64,000 nucleotides of DNA. It comes from Ruminiclostridium herbifermentans. Its GTDB lineage: Bacteria > Bacillota > Clostridia > Acetivibrionales > DSM-1351. The translations under genes were made by a program, and so were the position numbers. Positions 38,679-47,807 of the stretch are shown piece after piece. Position 1 is the stretch's first letter. Each line of letters opens with the position of its first letter. The stretch is taken from contig NZ_CP061336.1 of the NCBI RefSeq assembly GCF_005473905.2, forward strand, positions 3,526,501 to 3,590,500. Reading direction: 5' to 3'. Under the pieces are notes generated by a model, which made no database searches, was not told the origin of the DNA, and saw only the letters and a list, made by a program, of their open reading frames with translations.

Positions 38679-39313
38679 CTCAAACGCGGAATAATGATGT
38701 TTTTTCCTCCAGTTATAAGTCTGGGATTATCTATATTATTTGCTCTTGCTATTTCTCTCCACATCTCTGGATCCTGATATTCTTTGCTAGCTAACATCCA
38801 TAAATGCTCACCTTGACTCAGAACCCTTTGTTTTGTCCTGTCTGAAGAGTTCCTTGGTATTTCCTGAAACTGCTCCTTGATACTTTTGCTTGATTTCAGT
38901 GATATATTAAGGACTGCTCTTACAGGTACTCCAGACTCGGTAAACATAGTAAACTTCTGTGTTACCTTTTCCATGAACCCTTTAAAGGTTCCTCCTCTGC
39001 TTCCTCCCCATGTAAACTTAACAATTGGAGGAGCATGAAGTTCAGAATCAACCTTTGCAAGCATAGTTACTCTAGTTGTATATTTTCTTACGTCCTCATT
39101 AGTCTCATAGGTGTCAAAAAAAAGTTCCATCGAAAGGGTTTCAGAATTGCCGCTTACAAACTGATTTATAGGTTCGGATAGTCCAACAATGGTAGTTGAG
39201 GCATATTGATTACCTGTCTCAATTGTGTACTCATTAGGATAATAAAGTACACTGATAACCTCACCCATTCTACTTCCATTTACAATTTCAATAATAGCTT
39301 TCTCCATTGGCAT
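38675..39313 (-). CDS. Tube-end/LysM hub protein (Afp7-type)
   Basis: This 212-residue protein has an N-terminal contractile-system tube-like domain (residues 1-145; FVSGNSETLSMELFFDTYE, PIVKFTWGG). A C-terminal LysM runs from GEHLWMLASKEYQDP through WREIARANNIDNPR to KNIIIPRL. In eCIS and phage tails this protein links spike and tube; the LysM need not contact peptidoglycan. It starts two bases after the stop of the 867-residue protein. Confidence 0.88.
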   Translation of the reverse strand: MPMEKAIIEIVNGSRMGEVISVLYYPNEYTIETGNQYASTTIVGLSEPINQFVSGNSETLSMELFFDTYETNEDVRKYTTRVTMLAKVDSELHAPPIVKFTWGGSRGGTFKGFMEKVTQKFTMFTESGVPVRAVLNISLKSSKSIKEQFQEIPRNSSDRTKQRVLSQGEHLWMLASKEYQDPEMWREIARANNIDNPRLITGGKNIIIPRLR

Positions 39314-39314
39314 A

Positions 39315-41918
39315 CTAGTAACCTCGCCTTACCCTGTCAACTTTGATTTTTTGCTCTATTTCTTTATAAATTCTTTCAACCAAGCTATTAACATTTACAT
39401 TTGAAGTATGTATATACTGTAATGTTTGCTTTTCAATATTAACAACCTGTGTTTTCAAAGCTTGTATTTCTTCTATATAGCTTGAGTTCTTCTGCGGTTT
39501 GTTAACACTTCGAAAGTCCATTGTTGCTTTATATTTCATAGCCTCTGGCCAAACAAAGCCCCTATCTTCTTTTTCAAGCTTATTTCTTAAATGGTCATAT
39601 GCTTTTACCGTTAAATTTCTGTTCAACGTATAGTAATTTTGTACACTCTTGCTTAAAATACTCATAGCAGTCTCTCTTGAATGCTTTTGTACATAGAGTG
39701 TTGGCAGTAGCCCTGCAAAAGTAAGCATATTATAAATATCAGGGTATGTCTTTCTTAAATTATAAATACTATATGGAGTTATCCTATTTCTTTCCCGTTC
39801 ACTCATATGTAAAAAGGAAGTATTCTTATTATGTGTAAATGTTTCTTTTAATGTCCAATCTCCATTTTGTCTTTCGTTATAATCATCTTCATCCTCATTA
39901 TCAAGAAATGGTGATAGTCCATATGCTTTTTTATCAATATAATTTGTAAAAAAGTAAGTGGTCTTATTTTCAAGTTCTTTTCTAAAGCCCTGTATAATAT
40001 TGTAGGTCATATTATGCCAGAACTCTCTTGTTTCACTATTCATTTCTCTTTTTTGCTTCCGCTTTGTCAGCTTATTTGCTCTAAACAGCCCTAAACGGTA
40101 AGCTAAACGCAATGTCTCAGGAAGTTCCTGTCGTAATCCAGAAACAATCTTATCATGGATTATAGATGAAAATGCCTTTATAGATTCACTTTGTATAAAA
40201 GCCTTCTTAAATCCAGAGCTAATAAATGAAGATAAACCCGGAAAATAAATGTGGTAATAATTCCTAAAATTATAAGGATTCATATTAATTACATTTGTAT
40301 AATTCTCCTCATAATTGCCTATTTCAGAATATAATCTGTCAAATCCATTTATATTTTCTATAGGATAAATAGTATTAATACTATCGCTAATATACCTTAA
40401 GTAAAAACTATTAATACCTTTGCCACCGCTAACCATTTTGAAATTATATGGAAGCAGCACACTTCCAAATCCACCATTTATAGTTCTTCTATATTCCTTT
40501 ATAACTTTTCTAGCTTCAGATATTTCAAATCTGGTCAAAAATCTTAAAATGTTATCTAATCTATACCTTGCTCTGGCAGGAAAACTCATAACATTTCCTA
40601 ATCTATGCTCCGCTCGGATAGGGACACTCAAAGTATTGCCTAAACCAGACTCATCTCTTGTCAGAAATCTTATAATATTTTCAAAACAATACCTCGCTCT
40701 GGAGGGAACACTCAAAATATCCCCTAATCTAAGTTTCACTGCTTTATCAATAAAATTCAAAGAAATTTCATTTTTTAAATCCCTCTGATCGGCATGATAT
40801 AGTTTTATACTTTTTAAATAAAAGACATTTATAGTTTTTATATACTCATTTATAGCTTTTATAGTATTATTTATTTTAAATCCAATCGGAGTGCTTAAAT
40901 TGCTCCGTAATCTATGCTCCGCTCGGGTTAGAACACTCAAAGTATTGCCTAAACCAGAATCTTCTCTAGTCAGAAATCTTATAATATTTTCAAAACCATA
41001 CCTCGCTCTGGCGGGAACACTCAAAATATCCCCTAATCTAAGTTTCACTGTATTATCAATAAAATTCAAAGAAATTTCATTTTTTAAATCTCTCTGATAG
41101 GCATGATATGGTTTTATACTTTTTAAATAAAGGCCATTTATAGTTCTTATGTACTCGTTTATAGCTTTTATAGTATTATTTAAATTAAATCCAATTGGAA
41201 AGCTAAAAATGCTCCGCAATCTATGCTCCGCTTTGGTAGGAACACTCAAAATGTTTCCCAAATTAAGTTCTAATCTGGCAGGTAAGTTCAAAACATTACT
41301 TAAATCCAGGCTCTCTCTCTTCGGAAAACTTAATATTCTCCCTAAAACAGACTCCTCTCTAGTTAGGAAACTATAAATGCTTCCTAAATTAGTCCCAGAA
41401 CTAATCGCTTGTATATTTAGAGATGCTTCATTTTTTAAATCTCTCTGAAAAGTATGATTAGCTTTTATACTTTGTAAATAAAAAGCATTTTCCAAAACCA
41501 TACTATTTGAAAGATTATAATTTATAAGCCTTTCTTTTAAGTATCTTATGCTTTGATGTCTAGAAGAAGAGTGTACTGCTTTAACTGTATTTTCAAGTTG
41601 ATTCTTAAAATTTGTCAAAGCTTGCTTATTTAAAATACTTGTGCTGCTTTTATGGTTATTACTGCTTTTATCGCTTTGCTCCAATATTTGCAGCTGCATA
41701 TTTATATTAATCAATAACTGCTCAATATCAGTTCTTACATAATTATCAAATGCTCTATCAACCTTATAGAAAAGATCAAACCAAGCAGCCAAATTATTTC
41801 TTGAAACATTGTACTTAGCAAATATCTTCTGTACAAAAGCATCATTATGTTTTTTTTTCAAAACTCTATTTGGTGCTAGTGTTTGCTTTGGTATAAACAG
41901 TTTCTTGTTTTGCAGCAT
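39315..41918 (-). CDS. Repeat-rich 867-residue eCIS protein, possible tape measure
   Basis: This is a long helical protein without membrane helices. The middle (about residues 230-440) is two full tandem copies plus a partial copy of a 103-residue unit (LRLGDILSVPARARYGFENI, then TRAEHRLRS, IKAINEYI, RDLKNEISLNF). The copies are nearly identical in DNA, with a 309-bp period. The last 50 residues form a coiled coil ending in VERIYKEIEQKIKVDRVRRGY, similar in my memory to the ends of proteins found between tube and LysM genes in other clusters. No other tape-measure candidate exists in the locus, and tandem duplication is a known way such proteins change particle length. The function is inference. 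Confidence 0.65.
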   Translation of the reverse strand: MLQNKKLFIPKQTLAPNRVLKKKHNDAFVQKIFAKYNVSRNNLAAWFDLFYKVDRAFDNYVRTDIEQLLININMQLQILEQSDKSSNNHKSSTSILNKQALTNFKNQLENTVKAVHSSSRHQSIRYLKERLINYNLSNSMVLENAFYLQSIKANHTFQRDLKNEASLNIQAISSGTNLGSIYSFLTREESVLGRILSFPKRESLDLSNVLNLPARLELNLGNILSVPTKAEHRLRSIFSFPIGFNLNNTIKAINEYIRTINGLYLKSIKPYHAYQRDLKNEISLNFIDNTVKLRLGDILSVPARARYGFENIIRFLTREDSGLGNTLSVLTRAEHRLRSNLSTPIGFKINNTIKAINEYIKTINVFYLKSIKLYHADQRDLKNEISLNFIDKAVKLRLGDILSVPSRARYCFENIIRFLTRDESGLGNTLSVPIRAEHRLGNVMSFPARARYRLDNILRFLTRFEISEARKVIKEYRRTINGGFGSVLLPYNFKMVSGGKGINSFYLRYISDSINTIYPIENINGFDRLYSEIGNYEENYTNVINMNPYNFRNYYHIYFPGLSSFISSGFKKAFIQSESIKAFSSIIHDKIVSGLRQELPETLRLAYRLGLFRANKLTKRKQKREMNSETREFWHNMTYNIIQGFRKELENKTTYFFTNYIDKKAYGLSPFLDNEDEDDYNERQNGDWTLKETFTHNKNTSFLHMSERERNRITPYSIYNLRKTYPDIYNMLTFAGLLPTLYVQKHSRETAMSILSKSVQNYYTLNRNLTVKAYDHLRNKLEKEDRGFVWPEAMKYKATMDFRSVNKPQKNSSYIEEIQALKTQVVNIEKQTLQYIHTSNVNVNSLVERIYKEIEQKIKVDRVRRGY
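40605..41225 (-). repeat. Tandem 309-bp coding repeat
   Basis: Two near-identical units start at about 40605 and 40914, and a third diverging unit begins near 41219. The period is a multiple of three, so the reading frame is kept. All lie inside the 867-residue gene. Confidence 0.85.
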
Positions 41919-41930
41919 TATTTCATTCCT

Positions 41931-42350
41931 CTATTTCATTCCTTTATGTACAAATTCAATAGACTCCACAGCAGCCATATTACTGTCTGCCTTTAGTTCT
42001 GGTCCAGTCCACTTGACAGGATATGCATCCACAAAATCCCACCTAGCTACATCCTTTCCAAAGCTGTTACACAATATAACTGAAATCTTCTGCTTCAAAA
42101 TTTGTCCGGCTAATACACTTTTGTACCAGTTGAGTAATTCTCCTGATTCTACAATCCCCTTTTTAAGCGTCAACCTTGGATGCTTAATAAATTTGGGAAA
42201 ATGATGAATATAATTTGTTCCGCCTTCTCTGTATTCCTCTAGTTCTACCTCTGCTTCTAAGCCTGACACCTCAGAGAAACCGCCATAAAGTTCAATATCA
42301 TTAATCTCCACCTTAAACTTAAAAGAACCAACCGGATAACTTTTCTCCAT
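41931..42350 (-). CDS. Tube protein 2 (gp19-like)
   Basis: This 139-residue protein has the T4 gp19-like fold pattern: GSFKFKVEINDIELYGGFSEVSG, the conserved EYREGGTNYIHHFP, RLTLKKGI, and a last strand AVESIEFVHKGMK. It is a diverged partner of the tube protein at 43413. In Afp the second tube form makes the layer between spike hub and main tube. A TTG at 42371 sits inside a hairpin, so ATG 42350 is preferred. Confidence 0.88.
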   Translation of the reverse strand: MEKSYPVGSFKFKVEINDIELYGGFSEVSGLEAEVELEEYREGGTNYIHHFPKFIKHPRLTLKKGIVESGELLNWYKSVLAGQILKQKISVILCNSFGKDVARWDFVDAYPVKWTGPELKADSNMAAVESIEFVHKGMK

Positions 42351-42362
42351 TTTGCAACCGTC

Positions 42363-42391
42363 CCACGTCAATTAGTGTTGACGTGGGCTCA
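42363..42391 (-). promoter_or_regulatory. Hairpin just upstream of tube protein 2
   Basis: CCCACGTCAA pairs with TTGACGTGGG around a CACTAA loop, about 12 bases before the ATG. It lacks a T-run, so it is more likely an RNA-processing or stability hairpin than a terminator. Confidence 0.55.
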
Positions 42392-42485
42392 GTACCCCCT
42401 TTACTACTTTTAATAATTGCTTTTTAATATTTCGTTACTAATTTTCATTAATCTATTATTTAGCTACATACAATAGATTCAATCT

Positions 42486-42823
42486 ACGGCTGTTACACAA
42501 CAACAATTTCTGTATACCAATGACTTATTGTAAGAAATAGCACGCGAGTGTAATATATATCTAATTGCGATGCTCAGTTAGAAATTGATGCTAGAAATAG
42601 TAGGTGAAGAACAAGTAACGTAGCCGACACTGCTACAGGAAGTAGCAGTGAGTATTAACCCGAGACAGGATGCCTTGTTAATATGGTCGGTTGAAGTACT
42701 TGTTCTGAACCGCAAATATTTCAGCGTCAATTTCGTGAGCGAGCATTAGATATATATTGCACGGAAGTACTATTTAATCATTTCACCGTTGATATATTGT
42801 TTTTGTTTGCAACAGTCCCTTTT
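42486..42823 (+). repeat. Structured dispersed element, copy B, longest copy
   Basis: It has outer inverted ends (CTGTTACACAACAACAA on the left, TTGTTTGCAACAGTCCC on the right) around the same core hairpin as copies A and D. The second tip stem is perfect here: CACTGCTAC pairs with GTAGCAGTG around AGGAA at 42628-42650. It lies inside the eCIS operon between the DUF6760-like reading frame and tube protein 2. Confidence 0.8.
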
Positions 42824-42846
42824 GATATGTAAACAATAAAATATTT

Positions 42847-43035
42847 TTAGCCTAGATCAAACACGTTTTCTTTGTCCTCACTCAGCTTCCGGTTAATCTT
42901 TGAAATCTCCTCACACCATTTTTTCCTTTCGGCATGTTCCATTGCCATGATATCATCATGACTCCAGTGAAAATGATATGCAATGAAGGCTACCTCTTCA
43001 TAAATATTAGCTATCGGATAGCCCTTTATAGCTCC
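42847..43035 (-). CDS. DUF6760-like domain, read in the -1 frame of the chaperone gene, no usual start codon
   Basis: The 62-codon frame reads GAIKGYPIANIYEEVAFIAY then HFHWSHDD and HAERKKWCEEISKINRKL. I recognise this as the DUF6760 family of contractile-tail clusters. After the upstream stop (TGA at about 43044) the frame has no ATG, GTG or TTG before the conserved block. It overlaps the end of the chaperone gene in the -1 frame, and the only slippery site in the window is a run of five G at 43034-43038 (minus strand). A -1 shift there would fuse the domain to the chaperone, as in phage G/GT proteins. An ATA or ATT start is the alternative. Confidence 0.75.
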   Translation of the reverse strand, partial: GAIKGYPIANIYEEVAFIAYHFHWSHDDIMAMEHAERKKWCEEISKINRKLSEDKENVFDLG

Positions 43036-43394
43036 CCCATCGGTTCATTAATCCATTCAAATTCATGTAAGCATTTAGGACAGGATACTTTAATAGCTGA
43101 CGTTCCCGTTTCATTTATTCTTTGGTATAAATCCTGAAGATACGCCAAATCTGCTGTAAATAAATCCTCTATCACCTTAGTATTAATAGCTTGAAGACTT
43201 CCTAGCTTAACAATAACCCTTGAGAGCAATATAATTGTTAAATATGCTGGATTCTGCTGAACTCTTTGATCCTTAAGAGGTAATATCTCATCAGCAGCAG
43301 TAGCTAATCTCATTACTCCTTTTTTATGTAAATTCCCATCTATATCCACATAGCCCTTAGGCAACTCAAAATTAAACTCTGTTTGAAAAGCCAT
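43026..43394 (-). CDS. Tail assembly chaperone-like protein
   Basis: This 122-residue protein lies between the tube and the DUF6760-like frame, where tail chaperones sit. It has a beta N-terminal part (FELPKGYVDIDGNLHKKGVMR), a helical middle, and a C-terminal Cys pair CPKCLHEFEW that may bind zinc. GGAGG precedes the ATG. Its stop (TAA 43026-43028) is in the overlap with the DUF6760-like frame. Most product would be the short form if frameshifting occurs. Confidence 0.75.
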   Translation of the reverse strand: MAFQTEFNFELPKGYVDIDGNLHKKGVMRLATAADEILPLKDQRVQQNPAYLTIILLSRVIVKLGSLQAINTKVIEDLFTADLAYLQDLYQRINETGTSAIKVSCPKCLHEFEWINEPMGEL

Positions 43395-43412
43395 TTGTAT
43401 CCTCCAATATTA

Positions 43413-43850
43413 TTATTTTGTTCTAGTCATTCCTTCATGTGCAATTTCTAGTGTCTCTATCAATACTTCATTTCCTGTTCCCTTAAAGTCTGACACACTG
43501 TATTTCATTGGCCATGCCTCAACAACCTGCCATGTAGCCGAGTCATTTCCATCTTCATCAATTGAAATAATTGTAACTGACTTACGTTCAACTTTTCCTT
43601 CTGAAACGCTCTTCATCCAGTTGTATATATCCATTGAATCTGTAATACCTCTTTTCAAGGTTATATTGCTATGTTTTCTTAATCCTGGCAATTTTCTAGG
43701 TGTTATTGCCTCATTACCATCTCGATACTCAATTACATCCATCGAAAGATCATATCCTGATACATCTGAAAAAGCTGCAACTTGAATACCTTCTATTTCA
43801 ACCCTAAACCGAAAATTTCTATATGGGTCCAATCGGGCATTAGTAGCCAT
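43413..43850 (-). CDS. Main tube protein (gp19-like)
   Basis: This 145-residue protein starts ATNARLDPYRNFRFRVEIEG and carries the typical DVSGYDLSMDVIEYRDG, RKLPGLRKHSNITLKRG, and VLIETLEIAHEG motifs of the T4 gp19-like tube family. It follows the sheath by 36 bases, the usual order. A strong GGAG site precedes it. It would form the inner tube hexamers. Confidence 0.93.
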   Translation of the reverse strand: MATNARLDPYRNFRFRVEIEGIQVAAFSDVSGYDLSMDVIEYRDGNEAITPRKLPGLRKHSNITLKRGITDSMDIYNWMKSVSEGKVERKSVTIISIDEDGNDSATWQVVEAWPMKYSVSDFKGTGNEVLIETLEIAHEGMTRTK

Positions 43851-43886
43851 GATTCTTCTCTCCTTCCGTTTTCTTAATTACTATCT

Positions 43887-46172
43887 CTATTGTTGATCTC
43901 CAGTTTTCTGAGAAATTCTAAAAATCACAAACTCTGCTGGCTTAACTGGAGCAACCCCAATTACACAAATCAATCTTCCATTATCAATATCGTCTTGAGA
44001 CATTGTAGAGCGATCAACCTTAACAAAAAAGGCTTCTGCTGGACTGTTTCCCATAAGAGCACCATTTCTCCACACTGTAGTAAGGAAGTTTTCAATTGTA
44101 CGCTGAACCCTTGACCAAAGTTTTTCATCATTAGGTTCAAAAACAACCCATTTTGTGCCTCGTTTGATTGACTCCTCAATGAATATAAATAGTCTTCTTA
44201 CATTTATGTATTTCCACAGGGAATTAGAGGTACAAGTTCTAGCTCCCCAAACTCTTATTCCTTCACCGGTAAAGTATCGGATAAGGTTAACTCCCTTTGG
44301 GTTCAAAATATCCTGTTCACCCTTGTTATATTGATATTCCAAGCCTGTGCACGCTCTTACAACCTCGTTGGCTGGAGCCTTATGTACACCTCTTGATGTA
44401 TCCGAACGCGCATAAATACCCATTACTGAACCTGATGGCGGTATATAAGTATTTATTTTCTCGTAAGGATCAAACACCTGCAGCCATGGGTGATACATTG
44501 CAGCATAATGACTATCCACAATATTGCGGAAGGCTTCAACATCTGCAACAGTCTTTTTATCATTAGGAATGTCAAGAACCGCAAATCTGCTTCCTAGATT
44601 TTCACAGTGAGCAACAAGTGCAAGCTGTGCAGCAGGATCAACTATTCCCGGCATTGCTATAATACTTACATCCTCATTATCAATAAATGCCTGTATTCCT
44701 GTACGCTTTCCTGGTCCATTATCCTGACCTATAAAGTCAGCCGCAGTTGTTTTGCTGAGATTTCCATCACTTCCGTTCATAAGTGTGATAGTGTGCTCAC
44801 TATACCTTATTTCTTTGGTATATTTTAACTCTTCCTTATAGAGTTCATTATCATTTTCACCTAGCACAATTATGGTCTTGCCTTCATCATCAGCAATTAC
44901 TTCTAGTTTCTTTCCATCTTTTACTTTTTTTAATATATCCTCAGTCTCAACTTCGGTAATTGTTTTAATCTTTCTAATTACTATCTCCTCACCAGCTAAA
45001 TCTGTTTCACCATCTTGCAGCTGAGTTTCTATTCCATCTTTTACTTTAATAACTTCTACTTTCTCTGTTGGTTTTAATGTTGAAAAATCACCACTATAAA
45101 GTTCCTTGTCAGCGTCTCCAAATACTTTTATCTTTTTGTCAGCTGATATTTCAACTTTAATGCCGTCTTTTATCCTCTTTAGTTCTGTGCTCTCAACACT
45201 TTCTTTTATTAACTGGATAGCTTTTATCCTCTTTATTACAATTTCCTCTCCAGCTAAGTCTGTTACTCCACTTTCAACCTCGGTTTCAATACCGCCCTTG
45301 ACTTTAATTACTACTATTTTTTCAGTGGGCATAATTTCTCTATTTGTTATAACCTGATATGGATGCAGCGGTAAACTATCCCCTTTATTGTTGCTCTCAA
45401 CAACTACTAATGAAGACTTTGAAACTGCCTTTTCTATGTAGTTTGATGCTGAAGGATTTAATGATACATTTTCATATAGTTCAGAAATATCCTGATAACT
45501 AACCTTGAGATTAACCTCACATGTATATAGAATTTTTACAGGAGGCAAGCTTTTATCTATCATTTCGCTGGCATTTTCAGCTAGCTTTTCTGATAGTGTT
45601 ATGACATTATCCTGTACATCCTTAACTATTGCATACTTCTGAGGAATTTTATTTACACCGTCAAAAAACGCTACAACATCCCCAATATTAAAGCCTCCAC
45701 TGTTCTTAACTTTGAACTGCAATGATGTATCAGCATCACCAATAACTTCTTCTATAGTTGTCTTTGCCTTACTAGAAGGTGTAACAGTTATCTTTATTCT
45801 ATTTCCCCAAACACCTGGATTTTTAGCAAGGATATGTAAAACACTTTGTTCGCCATCATCATCAAAATTTTTGGCTTGTTTTGCTTCTGGAGGTACTACT
45901 CTCATTACAAAGCAGCGTCCTCCTCCATTATTGAAAAAGTGCTCAACTGCATAGGATAAAAACCGATTATTCCCATATAGGTTTTTTGGCAAATACCCTC
46001 CAAACTTTCTCTGAAAATCACCAAAGCTAGTTACAAGCTCAGGCAAACCTTCAATAACACCTCTTTCTGCATATCCTAGGAATCCAGCGGTACTAGTGCT
46101 AACACCCTCCATAGGTCTTGGACCGCTTTCAAATTCCTCTACATAAACACCTGGAGATAAATACTCTGGCAT
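43887..46172 (-). CDS. Contractile sheath protein
   Basis: This 761-residue sheath protein has a classic start, PEYLSPGVYVEEFESGPRP. The conserved core in the second half includes GIRVWGARTC, WKYINVRRLFIFIEESI and FEPNDEKLWSRVQ. The C-terminal arm is KPAEFVIFRISQK, used for interlocking between subunits. It is longer than most sheaths because of an insertion at about 276-451, made of two related copies of an 88-residue unit (IVVIKVKGGIETEVESG and VEVIKVKDGIETQLQDG). The insertion likely projects on the outside of the particle. Confidence 0.93.
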   Translation of the reverse strand: MPEYLSPGVYVEEFESGPRPMEGVSTSTAGFLGYAERGVIEGLPELVTSFGDFQRKFGGYLPKNLYGNNRFLSYAVEHFFNNGGGRCFVMRVVPPEAKQAKNFDDDGEQSVLHILAKNPGVWGNRIKITVTPSSKAKTTIEEVIGDADTSLQFKVKNSGGFNIGDVVAFFDGVNKIPQKYAIVKDVQDNVITLSEKLAENASEMIDKSLPPVKILYTCEVNLKVSYQDISELYENVSLNPSASNYIEKAVSKSSLVVVESNNKGDSLPLHPYQVITNREIMPTEKIVVIKVKGGIETEVESGVTDLAGEEIVIKRIKAIQLIKESVESTELKRIKDGIKVEISADKKIKVFGDADKELYSGDFSTLKPTEKVEVIKVKDGIETQLQDGETDLAGEEIVIRKIKTITEVETEDILKKVKDGKKLEVIADDEGKTIIVLGENDNELYKEELKYTKEIRYSEHTITLMNGSDGNLSKTTAADFIGQDNGPGKRTGIQAFIDNEDVSIIAMPGIVDPAAQLALVAHCENLGSRFAVLDIPNDKKTVADVEAFRNIVDSHYAAMYHPWLQVFDPYEKINTYIPPSGSVMGIYARSDTSRGVHKAPANEVVRACTGLEYQYNKGEQDILNPKGVNLIRYFTGEGIRVWGARTCTSNSLWKYINVRRLFIFIEESIKRGTKWVVFEPNDEKLWSRVQRTIENFLTTVWRNGALMGNSPAEAFFVKVDRSTMSQDDIDNGRLICVIGVAPVKPAEFVIFRISQKTGDQQ

Positions 46173-46361
46173 AAGTTTTTATGGTTCGGAAATATATATC
46201 CGAAACCTTTCCCCCTTTCTATTAGTAATTACACGCTTTTGTAAAGTCTTACAAAGTTTTTTATATTAATAGCTAAAATAACTATTTTACTTTTCAAACC
46301 TAAATTCAAACTACGCAAAAAACACAACTTACCTAAAAGGGCATACTTAAAAAGCAATAAT

Positions 46362-47150
46362 TTAAGCCGTAATTAGCTTTAAAAAAACAGGCTTACCTTC
46401 TTCCATAACGATACACCTTTTTGTATCCTCATTTTCAATCTTGAGACTTACTTCACAGCTTTTTTCCCTGAAGCTTCTAAAGAAAATAACACATTCCCCT
46501 CTTGAGTCTGTTCTTGTATATATTAATGGCATAAGAAGCGCTCCCCTTACCTGGTCATTAACAAGCGGCTTCGTTAGCTTGAATTTTCCATTTTTAATTT
46601 TGCCTTCAATCGTACAAGTTGTATTAGTTTCTGTAAAATCTTCATCTTTTTTCTTTATCACAAAGGTATCTCCTCTTTCAATACAACCGGATATATTAAC
46701 AAGGTTCAATATATCATTTTCGCCTTCAGTACTCACAATTCTAGCCACAGCCGATCTATCAGAAACAATTGCAGCTTCAATGGATGTTCCTTCTATTGCT
46801 TTTCCTCTAGAATCAACCAACGAAAGCCTTATAATATTTGATTTTTTAGGAAAAGGATATAATGGTGAAGGTTTAAGAGTAATAAAAATAGATTTATTAG
46901 AGGGTAGTTCTTCCATATTGACCGAAAATTTTTCCATAAGATATATATCTGACTTAATTATTACATTGTACATTTTATTATTTAATCGAGTAAAAACATA
47001 ACAATCGGATTTTACAATAGGTTTAAAATCAGTGTCCTCCAAAGTAATCTTTATACTGGAATCTGTAATATATTGTGCTGTAAATTCATCCTTTAAATAT
47101 ATCGCCATTGATACTTTGTCACCAAGCTGCATACATATGTTATAATCCAT
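46362..47150 (-). CDS. Uncharacterised beta-rich eCIS protein
   Basis: This protein has about 262 residues and no membrane helices. A middle segment, NIIRLSLVDSRGKAIEGTSIEA, resembles carboxypeptidase-regulatory-like or Ig-like beta domains, and a final one follows (TDSRGECVIFF). It sits between tail terminator and sheath. It could be a sheath cap or decorative protein; this is inference. The start is uncertain: ATG 47150 has GGTGGAG close upstream, and earlier in-frame ATGs lie at 47168 and 47186. Confidence 0.65.
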   Translation of the reverse strand: MDYNICMQLGDKVSMAIYLKDEFTAQYITDSSIKITLEDTDFKPIVKSDCYVFTRLNNKMYNVIIKSDIYLMEKFSVNMEELPSNKSIFITLKPSPLYPFPKKSNIIRLSLVDSRGKAIEGTSIEAAIVSDRSAVARIVSTEGENDILNLVNISGCIERGDTFVIKKKDEDFTETNTTCTIEGKIKNGKFKLTKPLVNDQVRGALLMPLIYTRTDSRGECVIFFRSFREKSCEVSLKIENEDTKRCIVMEEGKPVFLKLITA

Positions 47151-47282
47151 TGTCTCCACCCTACACATACTGTTTATATAATACACTGCTAGTAGCCCTT
47201 TTAACTGTTAAAGCTACTTCTTTGAAAAGAGTAATTCTTCAAATATTTCTAAATACTATCACTTTCAAACTGTTTGACAAAA

Positions 47283-47807
47283 TCATATAACTCTATTAAC
47301 TTCAGCAAAATCGGATATTTCATTTATGTCAATAAGAACTGGCTCAACAATATAGCAAAGAGAAGTTTTAAATGCAACATTCGGAAAATTCCATATTTTT
47401 GACTGTTCTTCAAGCGTCATATTATTTAGTATAATTTTCAACTCTTCATTCCGTTCTGCCAATGTACCGCATAGATAAGATCCTTTTAGAACTTGATTCA
47501 TGGCAATTACCTTCATTGCTGCACCTAATATACATAGTTCATCATACGCTCGTGAAGATATTTCTACAGTTGAATGTGCTGTAAGCAAAAAGTAAATACT
47601 CAGCGAAAGATTTTGACCATTAGGACTTCTCCATGCTCCATTTTCCTTAATTGAATAAGGATAAATAGTCAAGCGCAAGTCGCCTTTTTCAGCAGGAGAA
47701 CATAATCCTATCAATTCCGGCTTCAATATTGGATTTGGAGTCAACTTGTCTCTTAACAGCTTAACAAAAGAGTAACCTGCATCTGATATCGAAGTAAAGC
47801 TCCCCAT
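47283..47807 (-). CDS. Tail terminator (DUF4255/Pvc16-like)
   Basis: This 174-residue protein matches the DUF4255 family: an N-terminal helix, then LRLTIYPYSIKENGAW, the LSLSIYFLLTAHS strand, and YDELCILGAAMKVI. In Afp and PVC this cap protein ends tube and sheath growth. GGAGG precedes the ATG. It begins the structural half of the cluster. Confidence 0.88.
   Translation of the reverse strand: MGSFTSISDAGYSFVKLLRDKLTPNPILKPELIGLCSPAEKGDLRLTIYPYSIKENGAWRSPNGQNLSLSIYFLLTAHSTVEISSRAYDELCILGAAMKVIAMNQVLKGSYLCGTLAERNEELKIILNNMTLEEQSKIWNFPNVAFKTSLCYIVEPVLIDINEISDFAEVNRVI

Noticed and set aside
40605-41225. CRISPR-like regular repetition
   Set aside because: The period is 309 bases, in frame and coding, with no short spacers; it is a protein repeat.
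40420-41376. Three plus-strand frames with repeated sequence
   Set aside because: They mirror the tandem coding repeat of the 867-residue minus-strand gene.
46441-47001. 186-residue plus-strand frame
   Set aside because: It is antisense to the 46362-47150 gene, has no ribosome site, and is explained by the complement of that gene.
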